From: an uncultured Gammaproteobacteria bacterium
GTDB lineage: Bacteria > Pseudomonadota > Gammaproteobacteria > Steroidobacterales > XN24
DNA: 64,000 bases
Reading direction: 5' to 3'
NCBI GenBank assembly: GCA_937924335.1
Contig: CALDWW010000064.1
Span: forward strand, 29,218-93,217
Positions 34,866 through 44,012 of this stretch are shown piece by piece. Position 1 is the first letter of the stretch, and the number at the start of each line of letters is the position of its first letter. Position numbers and translations under genes: made by a program. The notes beneath the pieces are model-generated. The model made no database searches, was not told where the DNA came from, and worked only from the letters and a program-made list of their open reading frames with translations.

Positions 34866-36109
34866 ACTCCGAGCAGGCCAACGATCGCGCCGGTGCAGCA
34901 GGTCGCCAGCGTCCCGCCGACAATGCTGCGGAGTCCGAGCTGGACGATCTCGGTCCGTCGTTCAGGCACCATCGCCGACATCCCGCCGATCATGATGCCC
35001 AGGCTGCCGAAATTAGCGAATCCGCACAGGGCATAGGTCATGATCAACCGGCTGCGCTCGGTCAGAGCCTCAGGCGAGAGTGCGGCCAGCTGCAGATAAG
35101 CCAGGAACTCGTTCAAGACCGTCTTCGTGCCAAGCAGCGATCCGGCCGTCGCTGACTCTGCCCAGGGGATGCCCATCAGCCAGGCGAGTGGGGCCATGAC
35201 CCAGCCGAAAAGTCGCTGCAGCGTCAGGGGTTCACCGGCGACGTCCGGCGTCAGCCCCAGGGTCAGGTTCACCAGTTTTACCAGAGCCACGAGAACGAGA
35301 AGCATGGCGACCACATTCAGGTAAAGCGTCAGTCCGCTCTGCGTGCCCTGGGTGATCGCGTCCATGGTCCCGGCATAGCGAGGAGGAGTCAGGCTGTCAC
35401 CGCTATCTTGTCCGGTTCCCGGGATCATGATCCGGGCGATCATCACTGCGGCCGGCGCGCTGATGACAGATGCGACCAGTAAGTGCCCGGCGGCGCCCGG
35501 CACCGCATCCCCGATGACCGAGGCGTACAGGAACAACACCGTGCCTGCGATTGTGGCCATCCCCGAGCACATCACAACGAACAGACCGCTGCGGCTCATC
35601 TCTGCAAGATAGTGACGGATGAAAAGCGGCGCCTCTACCATACCGACGAAGATATTTGCCGCCGTCCCCAGGCCGACGGCGCCCCCGATTCCGAACGGCT
35701 TCTGCAGGAGCCTGGAGAAGCCGCTCACGATCCAGGGCAGTACCCTCCAATAGGTGAGGACCGCAGACAGGGCGCTGACCACGAGGATCAATGGTAACGC
35801 CCGAAATGCCAGGACCATTGGGCTCGTACCCTCGCTGACCTCGAACGGCAGCATGGCAGCGCCGAGGTAGCCGAAGACGAATGCCGTGCCGGCATCTGTG
35901 GCTGTCTGCAATGCGCTCACCAGGTCATTGATCGATTCGACCAGTAGGCGGGCGGGAGTGAAGTGCAGGAGGAGGCCGGCCAGGACCAACTGGAGTCCGA
36001 TGCCAGCCGCAATCTCCCGAAGGGGCAGGCGCCCTCGATCCTCGCTGATCAGCCAGGCCGCCAGGCAGAATACGATCAGACCGACGCATGGCTGCAGAAT
36101 GCTGGCCAT
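34862..36109 (-). CDS. CNT-family nucleoside transporter (NupC type)
   Basis: A 415-residue membrane protein with the concentrative nucleoside transporter layout: N-terminal helices, the gate region (GTAFVFGYLGAAMLPFEV, PFGIGGAVGLGTAANIFVGM, EAPLFIRHYL) and the C-terminal core (AGSLLGTKTVLNEFLAYLQL, SRLIMTYALCGFANFGSLGI). Substrate inferred as nucleosides with Na+ or H+. I start at MASILQP (36109), which opens with a hydrophobic helix as in relatives; the frame reaches 36232. Divergent from the channel gene at 36255. Confidence 0.9.
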   Translation of the reverse strand: MASILQPCVGLIVFCLAAWLISEDRGRLPLREIAAGIGLQLVLAGLLLHFTPARLLVESINDLVSALQTATDAGTAFVFGYLGAAMLPFEVSEGTSPMVLAFRALPLILVVSALSAVLTYWRVLPWIVSGFSRLLQKPFGIGGAVGLGTAANIFVGMVEAPLFIRHYLAEMSRSGLFVVMCSGMATIAGTVLFLYASVIGDAVPGAAGHLLVASVISAPAAVMIARIMIPGTGQDSGDSLTPPRYAGTMDAITQGTQSGLTLYLNVVAMLLVLVALVKLVNLTLGLTPDVAGEPLTLQRLFGWVMAPLAWLMGIPWAESATAGSLLGTKTVLNEFLAYLQLAALSPEALTERSRLIMTYALCGFANFGSLGIMIGGMSAMVPERRTEIVQLGLRSIVGGTLATCCTGAIVGLLGV

Positions 36110-36254
36110 AGATTTCCCTGCGCTCGTGTCATGTGGCGAGCTTCTCTCCGGACCGAGTGTAACCTTGTCGTGAGTGCCCCGAACACCGAGAGCTTTTACT
36201 TGGACCCCGGGGCTGGCAGCATACGCTGGCAATGCGTTTTGCCAGGACCGTTCA

Positions 36255-38192
36255 TTGAGTCGTCTCCGCCAGTATTTCCATTACCAGTTCAACCGGTTGC
36301 TAGCCCAGGGTGCCGGCGGTCAATACCTATTGCTGGCGCTGGTCGCGCTGTTCATTGTCCTGCTCGGTATCAACGCCAGTTTTCTGGGACTGTTCACTCC
36401 GGAGGCGTTGCAGGCCGAAGGTATTGATGACGACCTGGGCGGAGGGATGATCGATTCTGCCTGGTGGTCACTGAAACATGTCATCGATCCGGGCGCCTTC
36501 GCTGAAGACTATGGCGCGCCCTGGCCGGTCTTGCTGATATCCCTGCTGTTGTCTGTGACCGGTCTGGCGATCCTGGGCGTCCTGATCGCATTCATCACCA
36601 CCTCGGTGCAACGCCGCCTGGAGCTGGTCAAGAGAGGCAATACGCCGGTGGTCGAGGTCGGTCACACCCTGATCCTGGGCTGGAGCAAGAAGATCGCCTC
36701 GGTGCTTGATTTCCTGTCACGGACGCGCCGCAAACAGAACGTCGTGATCCTTTCCCCGAGAGGCATCGAGGACATGCAGGACGATCTCAACCTGCACTTT
36801 CGTCCGTGGCGCAATCTCGATGTCGTGCTCCGCAGCGGTCCGACTCACACGCTGCCGGATCTTGAACGAGTGGGCCTGGCCAGCGCCGGCAGCGTCATAT
36901 GCGTCGCGCGTGCCAGTGACGAGGGCAGGGGAGAGACCGACATCGAGACGATCAAGACGCTGATGCTGCTGGGTGGATTCCGGGAGTGGGATGGCCCGGC
37001 CCCGCCGATGGTGGCGGAGATCACTCAGAAGAGAAATGTCGAGATCGCCAATATCGCAGCATCGCGGCGCATTCCTCTGGTGTCTACCAGCGAGATCATC
37101 AGCAAGGTCATCGTCCAGTCGGCGCGACAGCCCGGCATCTCCGCCGTCTACGGAGAGATATTCTCGGACGGAGGTAACGATCTTGTCGTACAGTCCGTCC
37201 CCGAGGCCGCCGGCAGGACCTTCGCCGAGGTGGCGCGCTGGTATCCGGAGGCGATCCCCGTGGGTATTGCCTGGCAGGATCAGTCGAGGACCGTTGCTGC
37301 CCTCAACCCTGAGCCGGACTACGAACTGGCTGCGGGTGAGCAACTCGTACTGATGTCGCCGACGGCGAACATCAAGCGACATTCGACGGTCTCTGCGATG
37401 GACGAGGTCACGGGTGGCGATTCCCGCAAGCGCACTCCGCGGCTGGAACGCCTGCTGATCATCGGCTGGAATGAGAACATCGACGAGATCCTTGGGGAAC
37501 TCGACGCCCATGCGGCGACCGACGCGGTCGTAACCATCCTGTCGAACCGGGATGAAGTGTCTGCCCGTGCAGTGCTCGAGGAAGCCCTCGACGAGGATCC
37601 ACGCAACCTGCGGATCGAGTACAGACGCGGCAACAGTATCGTCAGGCGCGACCTGGAAACGCTGCCGCTGGAGGAATACGACGCGATCGTGACACTTGCC
37701 GATGAGTCCTATGGCGAGGACGATCCGGATGCCAGGACAATAATGAGTTTACTGTTATTGACCGACATCGGACGGTCACGTCGCGTGCCTCACGTGGTCT
37801 CTGAGATCCATGAAGGCGCCAATGCGGAATTGCTCTCGGGGACGGTCGCCCGGGATGTCATCGTCTCTCCGCAGATAGTCAGTCTCCAGCTTGCCCAGAT
37901 CTCCAGGCAACCGGTGCTGGGGTCTATCTACCGTGAACTCTTGAGTGCCGGGGGTATCGAGTGCCGGCTACAGCCGGCGGGACGCTATGTCTCACTCGAC
38001 CGCCCGTGCACATTCGAGGACCTGGTCGTGTCGGCGCAGAGGTTCGCCGAAGTGGCGGTGGGCGTGAGCCGGCCAGTCGTGTCCGGATCCGGCCCATCGG
38101 GGGGGCTGCATCTCAATCCTGCCAAGGACACCCGCTGGTCGTTGAGCGATGACGACAGCATCGTGGTGATGGCGCAGCAGTTGTTCGAGTAG
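36255..38192 (+). CDS. CASTOR/POLLUX-like putative ion channel with RCK domains
   Basis: A 645-residue protein. Two membrane helices (YLLLALVALFIVLLGINASF and PVLLISLLLSVTGLAILGVL) flank a pore-loop-like stretch (AWWSLKHVIDPGAFAEDYGA), followed by two tandem RCK/TrkA-N-like domains (TLILGWSKKIASVLDFL and LLIIGWNENIDEILGEL, each opening a Rossmann fold). This matches bacterial homologues of plant CASTOR/POLLUX channels (PF06241). TTG at 36255 has AGGA seven bases upstream; the frame is open from 36174, so another start is possible. Confidence 0.85.
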   Translation: MSRLRQYFHYQFNRLLAQGAGGQYLLLALVALFIVLLGINASFLGLFTPEALQAEGIDDDLGGGMIDSAWWSLKHVIDPGAFAEDYGAPWPVLLISLLLSVTGLAILGVLIAFITTSVQRRLELVKRGNTPVVEVGHTLILGWSKKIASVLDFLSRTRRKQNVVILSPRGIEDMQDDLNLHFRPWRNLDVVLRSGPTHTLPDLERVGLASAGSVICVARASDEGRGETDIETIKTLMLLGGFREWDGPAPPMVAEITQKRNVEIANIAASRRIPLVSTSEIISKVIVQSARQPGISAVYGEIFSDGGNDLVVQSVPEAAGRTFAEVARWYPEAIPVGIAWQDQSRTVAALNPEPDYELAAGEQLVLMSPTANIKRHSTVSAMDEVTGGDSRKRTPRLERLLIIGWNENIDEILGELDAHAATDAVVTILSNRDEVSARAVLEEALDEDPRNLRIEYRRGNSIVRRDLETLPLEEYDAIVTLADESYGEDDPDARTIMSLLLLTDIGRSRRVPHVVSEIHEGANAELLSGTVARDVIVSPQIVSLQLAQISRQPVLGSIYRELLSAGGIECRLQPAGRYVSLDRPCTFEDLVVSAQRFAEVAVGVSRPVVSGSGPSGGLHLNPAKDTRWSLSDDDSIVVMAQQLFE

Positions 38193-38205
38193 CTTTGGCC
38201 GGATG

Positions 38206-38221
38206 CGGCGGACGTCCGCCG
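38206..38221. repeat. Perfect 16-base palindrome between convergent genes
   Basis: CGGCGGACGTCCGCCG is fully self-complementary and lies 13 bases after the channel gene stop and 52 bases before the hypE stop. No U-tract follows on either strand, so a two-way transcription end is only a possibility. Confidence 0.4.
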
Positions 38222-38272
38222 ACGCGGACGGACCGGTTCCCGACGCAATGGCGACGAGTGTTCCGGAATGCT

Positions 38273-39280
38273 TCAGCAAATCCGTGGCAGAGGGTCGTCT
38301 TCCAGTTCCTCGAGAATCCTCTCGCCGCCTATCTCTGTGGTCATGATCACCGCTCTGGGACCGGATTCAACACGACCAATGCAGGCTGCCTCCCGGCCCT
38401 CGGGCAATTCGCGCCATGCATCGAGGATGGCTGCTGCGGTGTCCGCTGTTGCGGCCGCAACGACGCGCCCCTCGCAGGCAAGATAGAGCGGATCGTAGCC
38501 GAGCATCTCGCAGACAGAGATGACCGGGTCCCTGACCGGGATAGCCGGCCCGTCGAGCCGGACCGACAGTCCGGTCGACTTGTGGATCTCGTGGGCCACC
38601 GTCGCCAGTCCGCCACGGGTCGGATCTCGCATGAAGCGCAGCCCTTGCATATCGCGTACCGCTCGGGTCAGCGGCAGTACGCTGGCAGCGTCGGACTGGA
38701 GGTCACCGCGCAAGCCGAACTGTTCTCGTGCCAGCATCACCGAGATCCCGTGATCGCCGACCGGCCCGCTGACAACGAGTTGATCACCTTCCTGGATCAG
38801 ATCCAGGCCGAGGTCCAGGCCAGGTCTTCTGATGCCGATGCCGGTGGTTGCCAGGTAGATGCCGCCGCCTTCGCCACGGCGGACGACTTTGGTATCCCCG
38901 GCGACGACTCGTACGCCAGCGTCGCTGGCGGCACTGCCGAGCGCCGCGACAACCCGCTCCAACACTTCCAGAGACAGGCCTTCTTCGATGAAGCAATTGA
39001 GCGAGAAGTATCTTGGATCAGCCCCGGCGACCGCCAGGTCGTTGATGGTGCCGTGTGCCGCCAGTGAACCGATATTGCCTCCGGGGAATTCCAGCGGCTG
39101 GACGGTGAAACCGTCCGTGGACACCATGACTTCTCCGTCCGGGAGCCTTGGCAACAAGGCCGCGTCGGCGCGTGTGTCCAGATCCGGGTTGGATAGGTGT
39201 CGTCCGAAGATGTCTTGTATCAGTTCCTGCATGAACCGCCCACCGTTGCCATGGGCCAGTGCGATGTGGGTGTCTTGCAT
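38273..39280 (-). CDS. hypE: Hydrogenase maturation protein HypE (carbamoyl dehydratase)
   Basis: A 335-residue protein that dehydrates the thiocarboxamide on its own C-terminal cysteine to make the CN ligand of [NiFe]-hydrogenase. The required end PRIC is present (Cys335). N-terminal HGNGGRFMQELIQDIF, MVSTDGFTV, GTINDLAVAGADPRYFSL and FMRDPTRGGLATVAHEI match the PurM-like fold. Last gene of hypCBDFE, 13 bases after hypF. Confidence 0.96.
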   Translation of the reverse strand: MQDTHIALAHGNGGRFMQELIQDIFGRHLSNPDLDTRADAALLPRLPDGEVMVSTDGFTVQPLEFPGGNIGSLAAHGTINDLAVAGADPRYFSLNCFIEEGLSLEVLERVVAALGSAASDAGVRVVAGDTKVVRRGEGGGIYLATTGIGIRRPGLDLGLDLIQEGDQLVVSGPVGDHGISVMLAREQFGLRGDLQSDAASVLPLTRAVRDMQGLRFMRDPTRGGLATVAHEIHKSTGLSVRLDGPAIPVRDPVISVCEMLGYDPLYLACEGRVVAAATADTAAAILDAWRELPEGREAACIGRVESGPRAVIMTTEIGGERILEELEDDPLPRIC

Positions 39281-39293
39281 CGGAATACTCCTG

Positions 39294-41591
39294 TCAGGCT
39301 GAGGCCGCGACTTCTTCGGGTCGGGACGCGTGTCGCGCAGCGTACTCTACGACCTGGCCCGCGCACAGGCCACCGTCATTAACCGGTAGCTGATCATCGA
39401 GGCATACCTGGAATCCCCTGGCGTCGAGTTCGGCTACCACCAACTCGGTCAGGACGCGATTCTGAAAGACGCCGCCGGTCAGGGCGACCCGGCGCGTGCC
39501 CGATTCGCGTGAAACAGACTCTGCCTGCTCGGCCAGGGCCCTTGCGAGCGAGGCATGGAAGATGCCTGCGCGTTGCCCGACGGGCAGCGTGATGTCTGTC
39601 AACGTGGACAGCAGCGGCGCCCAGTCGGTCACCCACTCGTCTCCGTCCTTGTACAACGGCAATGTCACGGGCGCGGCCGGCAGCGACGCCATCGCTTCCA
39701 GGTACATGGGGCCTTGTCCCTCGAAACTGGCCGATTGAAGCAGCCCTGTGAGCGATGCCGCGGCATCGAACAGGCGGCCGACCGCCGTGCTGGTCGGTGT
39801 ATTGATGTTGCGCTCCCAGCCAGCCCTGGCAAGCGGCCAGTCGGCGTCGATGTCCGGCTGCCAGTCGACACCGGCTTCCCAGCAAAGGGCAGCGGCGCTA
39901 CGCCAGGGCTCGCGACCGGCGCGTTCGCCGCCCGCCAGGCGGAACGACCTCATCCGGCCGGCCCGTCGCCACGATCCTGGACGGCCGACAAGGGTCTCGC
40001 CGCCCCACAGCTTGCCGTCGATCCCGAAACCGACGCCATCCCAGGTGAAAACGATGCCGCTTTCGCCCTCGGACCAATCCCTGGCGATCCCCGACGCGTG
40101 GGCGAAATGGTGCGGGACCTCCGTCACCGGCATCCCGGACCTGCGTGCCCATCGAGTGGTGGCATAGCTCGGGTGGGCGTCCGCGATGATCGCTTCCGCG
40201 CGGACCCCGTAGAGGGCCTGCAAGTCTTCCACGACGGTCTCGAAGACAGACACGCTGCGGGCGCTGTCCATGTCCCCTATGTGCGGTGAGATGACGAGTC
40301 GCTGGCCCCAACCCAGGGCGACCGTGTTCTTCATATGGCCGCCGACGGCGAGGACCGGCCGCGGTACCCGGCGTACCAGGTCGATTTCGACGGGGGCCGC
40401 TCCGCGGCCGAGTCGTATGGGCCGGGGCCTATCGGCGATCCGCCGATAGACAGAGTCGTCGGCTGGCCGCACGATCGGGCGGTCATGATGCAGGAAGGCA
40501 TCCACGAACCTGCCGATACGACTCTCGACTTCCCTGGCATCCGTCAGCACAGGCTCTCCGCTGACATTGCCCGATGTCGCGACCAGCGGTTTGCCGAAGC
40601 CCGCCAGTAGCAGGTGATGTAGCGGGCTGTATGGCAACATGACGCCGAACTCGGCCAGGCCGGGGGCGACGAGCCCAGACAGCGCGCCGTCGGGCCTCGC
40701 CCGCATGAGGACGATCGGGCGTGCCGGACTGCGCAGCAATTCGATTTCATCGTCCCTGGGGGTCACTTCCTGCCGCACCGCCGCCAGGGGGTCCGGTCCG
40801 CTGACCGGGAACATGACGGCAAGTGGCTTGTCGGGCCTCGGCTTACCTGCCCGAAGACGCGCGATGGCGGTATCTGATGATGCGTCGCACATCAGGTGAT
40901 AGCCACCGACACCTTTAACCGCAACGATGCCGCCGTCGCTGAGTGTGGCCAGGCAGGCACGTAGGCTCTCCTTGTTTCCGGTGACAGTGCGTTCCCCCTT
41001 GCGGAAGCGCAACGAGGGGCCACACTCAGGGCAGGCCACCGGCTCCGCATGGAAACGCCGGTCAGCTGGATCCCGGTATTCATTCAGGCAGGCCGGGCAC
41101 AGCGGGAATCCGTCCATCGATGTATTCGGACGGTCGTAGGGCATCGACCGGATCAGCGTGTATCGGGGGCCGCACTGGGTGCAGTTGATAAACGGGTAAC
41201 GGTAGCGCCGGTCTCGCGGGTCGTTGAGCTCGCCCACGCAATCATCGCAGGTGAAATAGTCAGGCGGCACATGGATGCGCGCCTCGCTGACGGTGGCGCT
41301 CTCGATGATGCTGAATTCATCCGGTGCCTCCTCGTCCGTCGTCTTGACCGAGGAGATCAGCGGGCGGGAGAGTGGCGGAGCGCGGCTGACAAGTGCTTCC
41401 TGGAAACCTTCGAGAGCTGTTGATGGGCCGTGTGCCAGGATCTCTACTTCGCCAAGCTGGTTCTGGACCCACCCAGTGAGGCAGTAGCGGGTCGCGAGTC
41501 GGAATACGAACGGCCGGAAGCCGACACCCTGGACGTGGCCGCCAAGCCGGATGCGTCGCGTCAGCGAGACCGCACTGTTTGAGTCAGACAT
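39294..41591 (-). CDS. hypF: Hydrogenase maturation carbamoyltransferase HypF
   Basis: A 765-residue enzyme that makes the carbamoyl group for the cyanide ligands and passes it to HypE. Domains: acylphosphatase (about residues 12-98, GHVQGVGFRPFVFRL), two zinc fingers (C115/C118/C137/C140 and C165/C168/C187/C190), a YrdC-like domain (about 205-390, VKGVGGYHLMCDA), and a Kae1-like domain (VPHHFAHASGIARD; C-terminal LTGGVFQNRVLTELV). Full length. Separated from hypD by 26 bases. Confidence 0.96.
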   Translation of the reverse strand: MSDSNSAVSLTRRIRLGGHVQGVGFRPFVFRLATRYCLTGWVQNQLGEVEILAHGPSTALEGFQEALVSRAPPLSRPLISSVKTTDEEAPDEFSIIESATVSEARIHVPPDYFTCDDCVGELNDPRDRRYRYPFINCTQCGPRYTLIRSMPYDRPNTSMDGFPLCPACLNEYRDPADRRFHAEPVACPECGPSLRFRKGERTVTGNKESLRACLATLSDGGIVAVKGVGGYHLMCDASSDTAIARLRAGKPRPDKPLAVMFPVSGPDPLAAVRQEVTPRDDEIELLRSPARPIVLMRARPDGALSGLVAPGLAEFGVMLPYSPLHHLLLAGFGKPLVATSGNVSGEPVLTDAREVESRIGRFVDAFLHHDRPIVRPADDSVYRRIADRPRPIRLGRGAAPVEIDLVRRVPRPVLAVGGHMKNTVALGWGQRLVISPHIGDMDSARSVSVFETVVEDLQALYGVRAEAIIADAHPSYATTRWARRSGMPVTEVPHHFAHASGIARDWSEGESGIVFTWDGVGFGIDGKLWGGETLVGRPGSWRRAGRMRSFRLAGGERAGREPWRSAAALCWEAGVDWQPDIDADWPLARAGWERNINTPTSTAVGRLFDAAASLTGLLQSASFEGQGPMYLEAMASLPAAPVTLPLYKDGDEWVTDWAPLLSTLTDITLPVGQRAGIFHASLARALAEQAESVSRESGTRRVALTGGVFQNRVLTELVVAELDARGFQVCLDDQLPVNDGGLCAGQVVEYAARHASRPEEVAASA

Positions 41592-41617
41592 GCGACCCGG
41601 TGCCCTGCGGGACCGGG

Positions 41618-42718
41618 TCAGGCGACATCCTGGTCACGCACACCGCTCGCCCACCAGATCCGGCACGCGCCTTCCTCCGAGACCATGCAGGGTCCAACGG
41701 GGCTGCGTGGCGTACAGGCGATCCCGTAGATGCGGCACTGATTGGGATAGATCTTGCCGAGCACGACGCTGGCGCAGTCACAGCCCTGGGGCATTTCGCC
41801 GACCCGTTTGCGAGACTCGTCGCTGTAGCCGGGATAACGCACCCGGGCATCATTGCTTGCGAATGCCTCCCGCAGACCGTATCCCGATCCCGGGATAATG
41901 CCGATCCCCCGCCAGGTCGCGTCGTAGACTTCGAAAGCCTGATCCAGGTGTTTCCTCGCATTGCGGTTGCCCTGCGGCCGGACCACGTCCGGATAGCAGT
42001 TGTCGAGAAACGGGGTTCCGTCTGTCAATTGGCGTAGTACGGAGTACATTCCCGCGAGAAGACTCTCCGAGGTGAATCCGGAAACCGCGGCCGGTAGCTG
42101 ATGATCATTCACCACGAACTCCCATTCCTCCGGTCCCATCACGGTCGAGACATGACCGGGCGCGATCAGGGCGTCGAAACCGGGATCGCCGGATTCAAGA
42201 AGCATGGCCACTGCCGGCCAGGTCAGCCGGCCGGATAACAGTACGTAGAGATTATCCGGCACGCCCTCGCACAGCATGGCCGCGACCGGCGCCATGGTGG
42301 TCTCGAATCCCGCAGCGAAGAACACCACGTCCCGGTCCGGGTTCTGCAATGCGATGGCTCGTGCTTCGATGGGCGAGGCGATCGGGCGGATGTCCGCGCC
42401 AGCAGCCTTCGCCTGCTCGAGGGAGCGGATCTCACGTCTCGGTACATTGACCGGCACCCGCAGCATGTCGCCAAAGGTGACCAGCGTGACATCTTCACCG
42501 AGCGCGATATGGATCGCCTCGTAGACATCCTCTTCAGGGCAGATGCAAACCGGGCAACCCGGGCCCGGTATCAATTCGACCTGGTCGGGCAGGGCGCCGC
42601 GGATGCCTGCGCTGCTGATTGATCTTTCGTGTCCGCCGCAGACGTTCATGATCTTGACCCGCTCCGGCAGGTCGATGTGGCGGATTCTGTCCAGCCATTC
42701 TGAAGCGGTTCTCGTCAC
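41618..42718 (-). CDS. hypD: Hydrogenase maturation protein HypD (Fe-CN assembly)
   Basis: A 366-residue iron-sulfur protein on which, with HypC, the Fe(CN)2CO unit is assembled. Key Cys motifs are visible: KIMNVCGGHERS, PGPGCPVCICPEED, FFAAGFETT and the C-terminal CASVVLGKIYPNQC. The frame is open back to 42958, inside hypB, but family alignment and a GGGGGG tract place the start at GTG 42718. Sixteen bases from hypB. Confidence 0.95.
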   Translation of the reverse strand: MTRTASEWLDRIRHIDLPERVKIMNVCGGHERSISSAGIRGALPDQVELIPGPGCPVCICPEEDVYEAIHIALGEDVTLVTFGDMLRVPVNVPRREIRSLEQAKAAGADIRPIASPIEARAIALQNPDRDVVFFAAGFETTMAPVAAMLCEGVPDNLYVLLSGRLTWPAVAMLLESGDPGFDALIAPGHVSTVMGPEEWEFVVNDHQLPAAVSGFTSESLLAGMYSVLRQLTDGTPFLDNCYPDVVRPQGNRNARKHLDQAFEVYDATWRGIGIIPGSGYGLREAFASNDARVRYPGYSDESRKRVGEMPQGCDCASVVLGKIYPNQCRIYGIACTPRSPVGPCMVSEEGACRIWWASGVRDQDVA

Positions 42719-42734
42719 ACTACGGCCCCCCTGC

Positions 42735-43559
42735 TCACGGTGCCGGATGGGAATGCAAACGGGCTCCATCGGCCTGCACGGCGGGTCTGCGGGTTTGGCC
42801 GTCCATCCGCCGCTCTGCCTGTCGGTCGATCTCGCCGGCGATCCATTCGAACCAGTCGTCCATGTGCTCGCCGGACCGGGCAGACAGACTGTGGAACGGT
42901 ACCTGCGAGGCCAGTTTGCGGAGATGCGCCTCGGCCTTGGCCGGCTCGAAATCACCAAGGACTTCGAGCAGATCGGACTTGGTCACAACGACCAGGTCGG
43001 CCGCCCGGAACATCACCGGGTACTTGGCCGGCTTGTCTTCGCCCTCGGTGCACGAGAGCAGGGTCACATTGACGTGTTGCCCCAGGTCGAAGCTGGCCGG
43101 GCAGACCAGGTTGCCGACATTTTCCACGAAGACAATATCCAGCTCGGACAGCGCCAGCTCGTGCAGCGCGTCATGGACCATGTGGGCATCCAGGTGGCAG
43201 GCACTGCCGGTCGCAATCTGTACTGCCGGGACGCCCTTGGCGCGGATCCGTTCCGCATCGTTCTCTGTCTCGAGATCGCCTTCGATGACGCCGATTGAGA
43301 AGCGCTCACCGAGCGCTTCGATCGTGGCTTCCAGCAGCGCCGTCTTGCCCGCGCCCGGCGATGACATCAGATTGATGGCGAGGACGCCGTGCGAATCAAA
43401 GTGTTCTCTGTTATGCGACGCCTGATGATCGTTCTCCGACAACAGTCCCTGCAGTACCGTCACGGCTTCGTGTCCGGAGGCCGTCTTCGCGAGCTTGCCG
43501 TCCCCCGTCACCAGATGACGATTGCCTGGGGTCACGTTACATCCACAGGTGTCACACAT
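42735..43559 (-). CDS. hypB: Hydrogenase nickel-incorporation GTPase HypB
   Basis: A 274-residue G3E GTPase for nickel insertion. N-terminal metal motif MCDTCGC, P-loop SSPGAGKT (about 66-73), the Cys121-His122 metal site in GSACHLDAHMVHDAL, and TKSDL for guanine specificity. There is no long His-rich stretch, so it is not a nickel-storing type. The usual partner HypA is not encoded in this window. Confidence 0.96.
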   Translation of the reverse strand: MCDTCGCNVTPGNRHLVTGDGKLAKTASGHEAVTVLQGLLSENDHQASHNREHFDSHGVLAINLMSSPGAGKTALLEATIEALGERFSIGVIEGDLETENDAERIRAKGVPAVQIATGSACHLDAHMVHDALHELALSELDIVFVENVGNLVCPASFDLGQHVNVTLLSCTEGEDKPAKYPVMFRAADLVVVTKSDLLEVLGDFEPAKAEAHLRKLASQVPFHSLSARSGEHMDDWFEWIAGEIDRQAERRMDGQTRRPAVQADGARLHSHPAP

Positions 43560-43616
43560 CGGGTCATCTCCAAGGCCGCCCAGCGCCCGGTTTACCCGGG
43601 GCGGGTGATCGGCTGT

Positions 43617-43847
43617 TTATCTGTCCATCGCCTCCAGGACCTGGTCGAACAGTTCCCAGGCTGACTGGGCTTCCTGCGGCGTCACTTTCTGAATCGCGTA
43701 GCCGACATGCACCATGACGAAGTCGCCGGTCTCCAGCGTCTCGTCCTGCATCATGAAGAGATTGACCTGGCGCTCGACGCCTTTTGCTTCACAGCGCGCT
43801 TCGAAGCCATCCACTTCCATGACTTTCATCGGTATCGCCAGACACAT
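43617..43847 (-). CDS. hypC: Hydrogenase maturation chaperone HypC
   Basis: A 76-residue chaperone with the invariant start MCLAIP (Cys2 binds the Fe-CN precursor) and the ETGDFVMVHVGYAIQKV core. First gene of the leftward operon hypCBDFE. An FNR-like site lies 64 bases before it. Confidence 0.95.
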   Translation of the reverse strand: MCLAIPMKVMEVDGFEARCEAKGVERQVNLFMMQDETLETGDFVMVHVGYAIQKVTPQEAQSAWELFDQVLEAMDR

Positions 43848-43882
43848 ATCCCCGTCCCGAGCAATTGAATCGGTAGGTCACT

Positions 43883-43924
43883 AGTCTAACGGCAGTTTTC
43901 CCGCGCGGCATCGATTCAGGTCAA
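43883..43924 (-). promoter_or_regulatory. FNR-like promoter of the hyp operon
   Basis: TCGATTCAGGTCAA (43911-43924; leftward TTGAC-CTGA-ATCGA) matches FNR/FixK sites at 8 of 10 positions. A leftward -10-like TAGACT (complement of 43883-43888) would put the transcription start near 43876 and the site at about -42, the class II position. Weaker than the site at 30649 but in the right place for an anaerobic operon. Confidence 0.5.
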
Positions 43925-44012
43925 TTACGCCAGCGGTGCCGTGTGCTACATTGCGGGACCGGCGGCGGGAGCTTGTCGCCATCTCCGTTTTATTGACCCG
44001 ACTGAATCTCCG

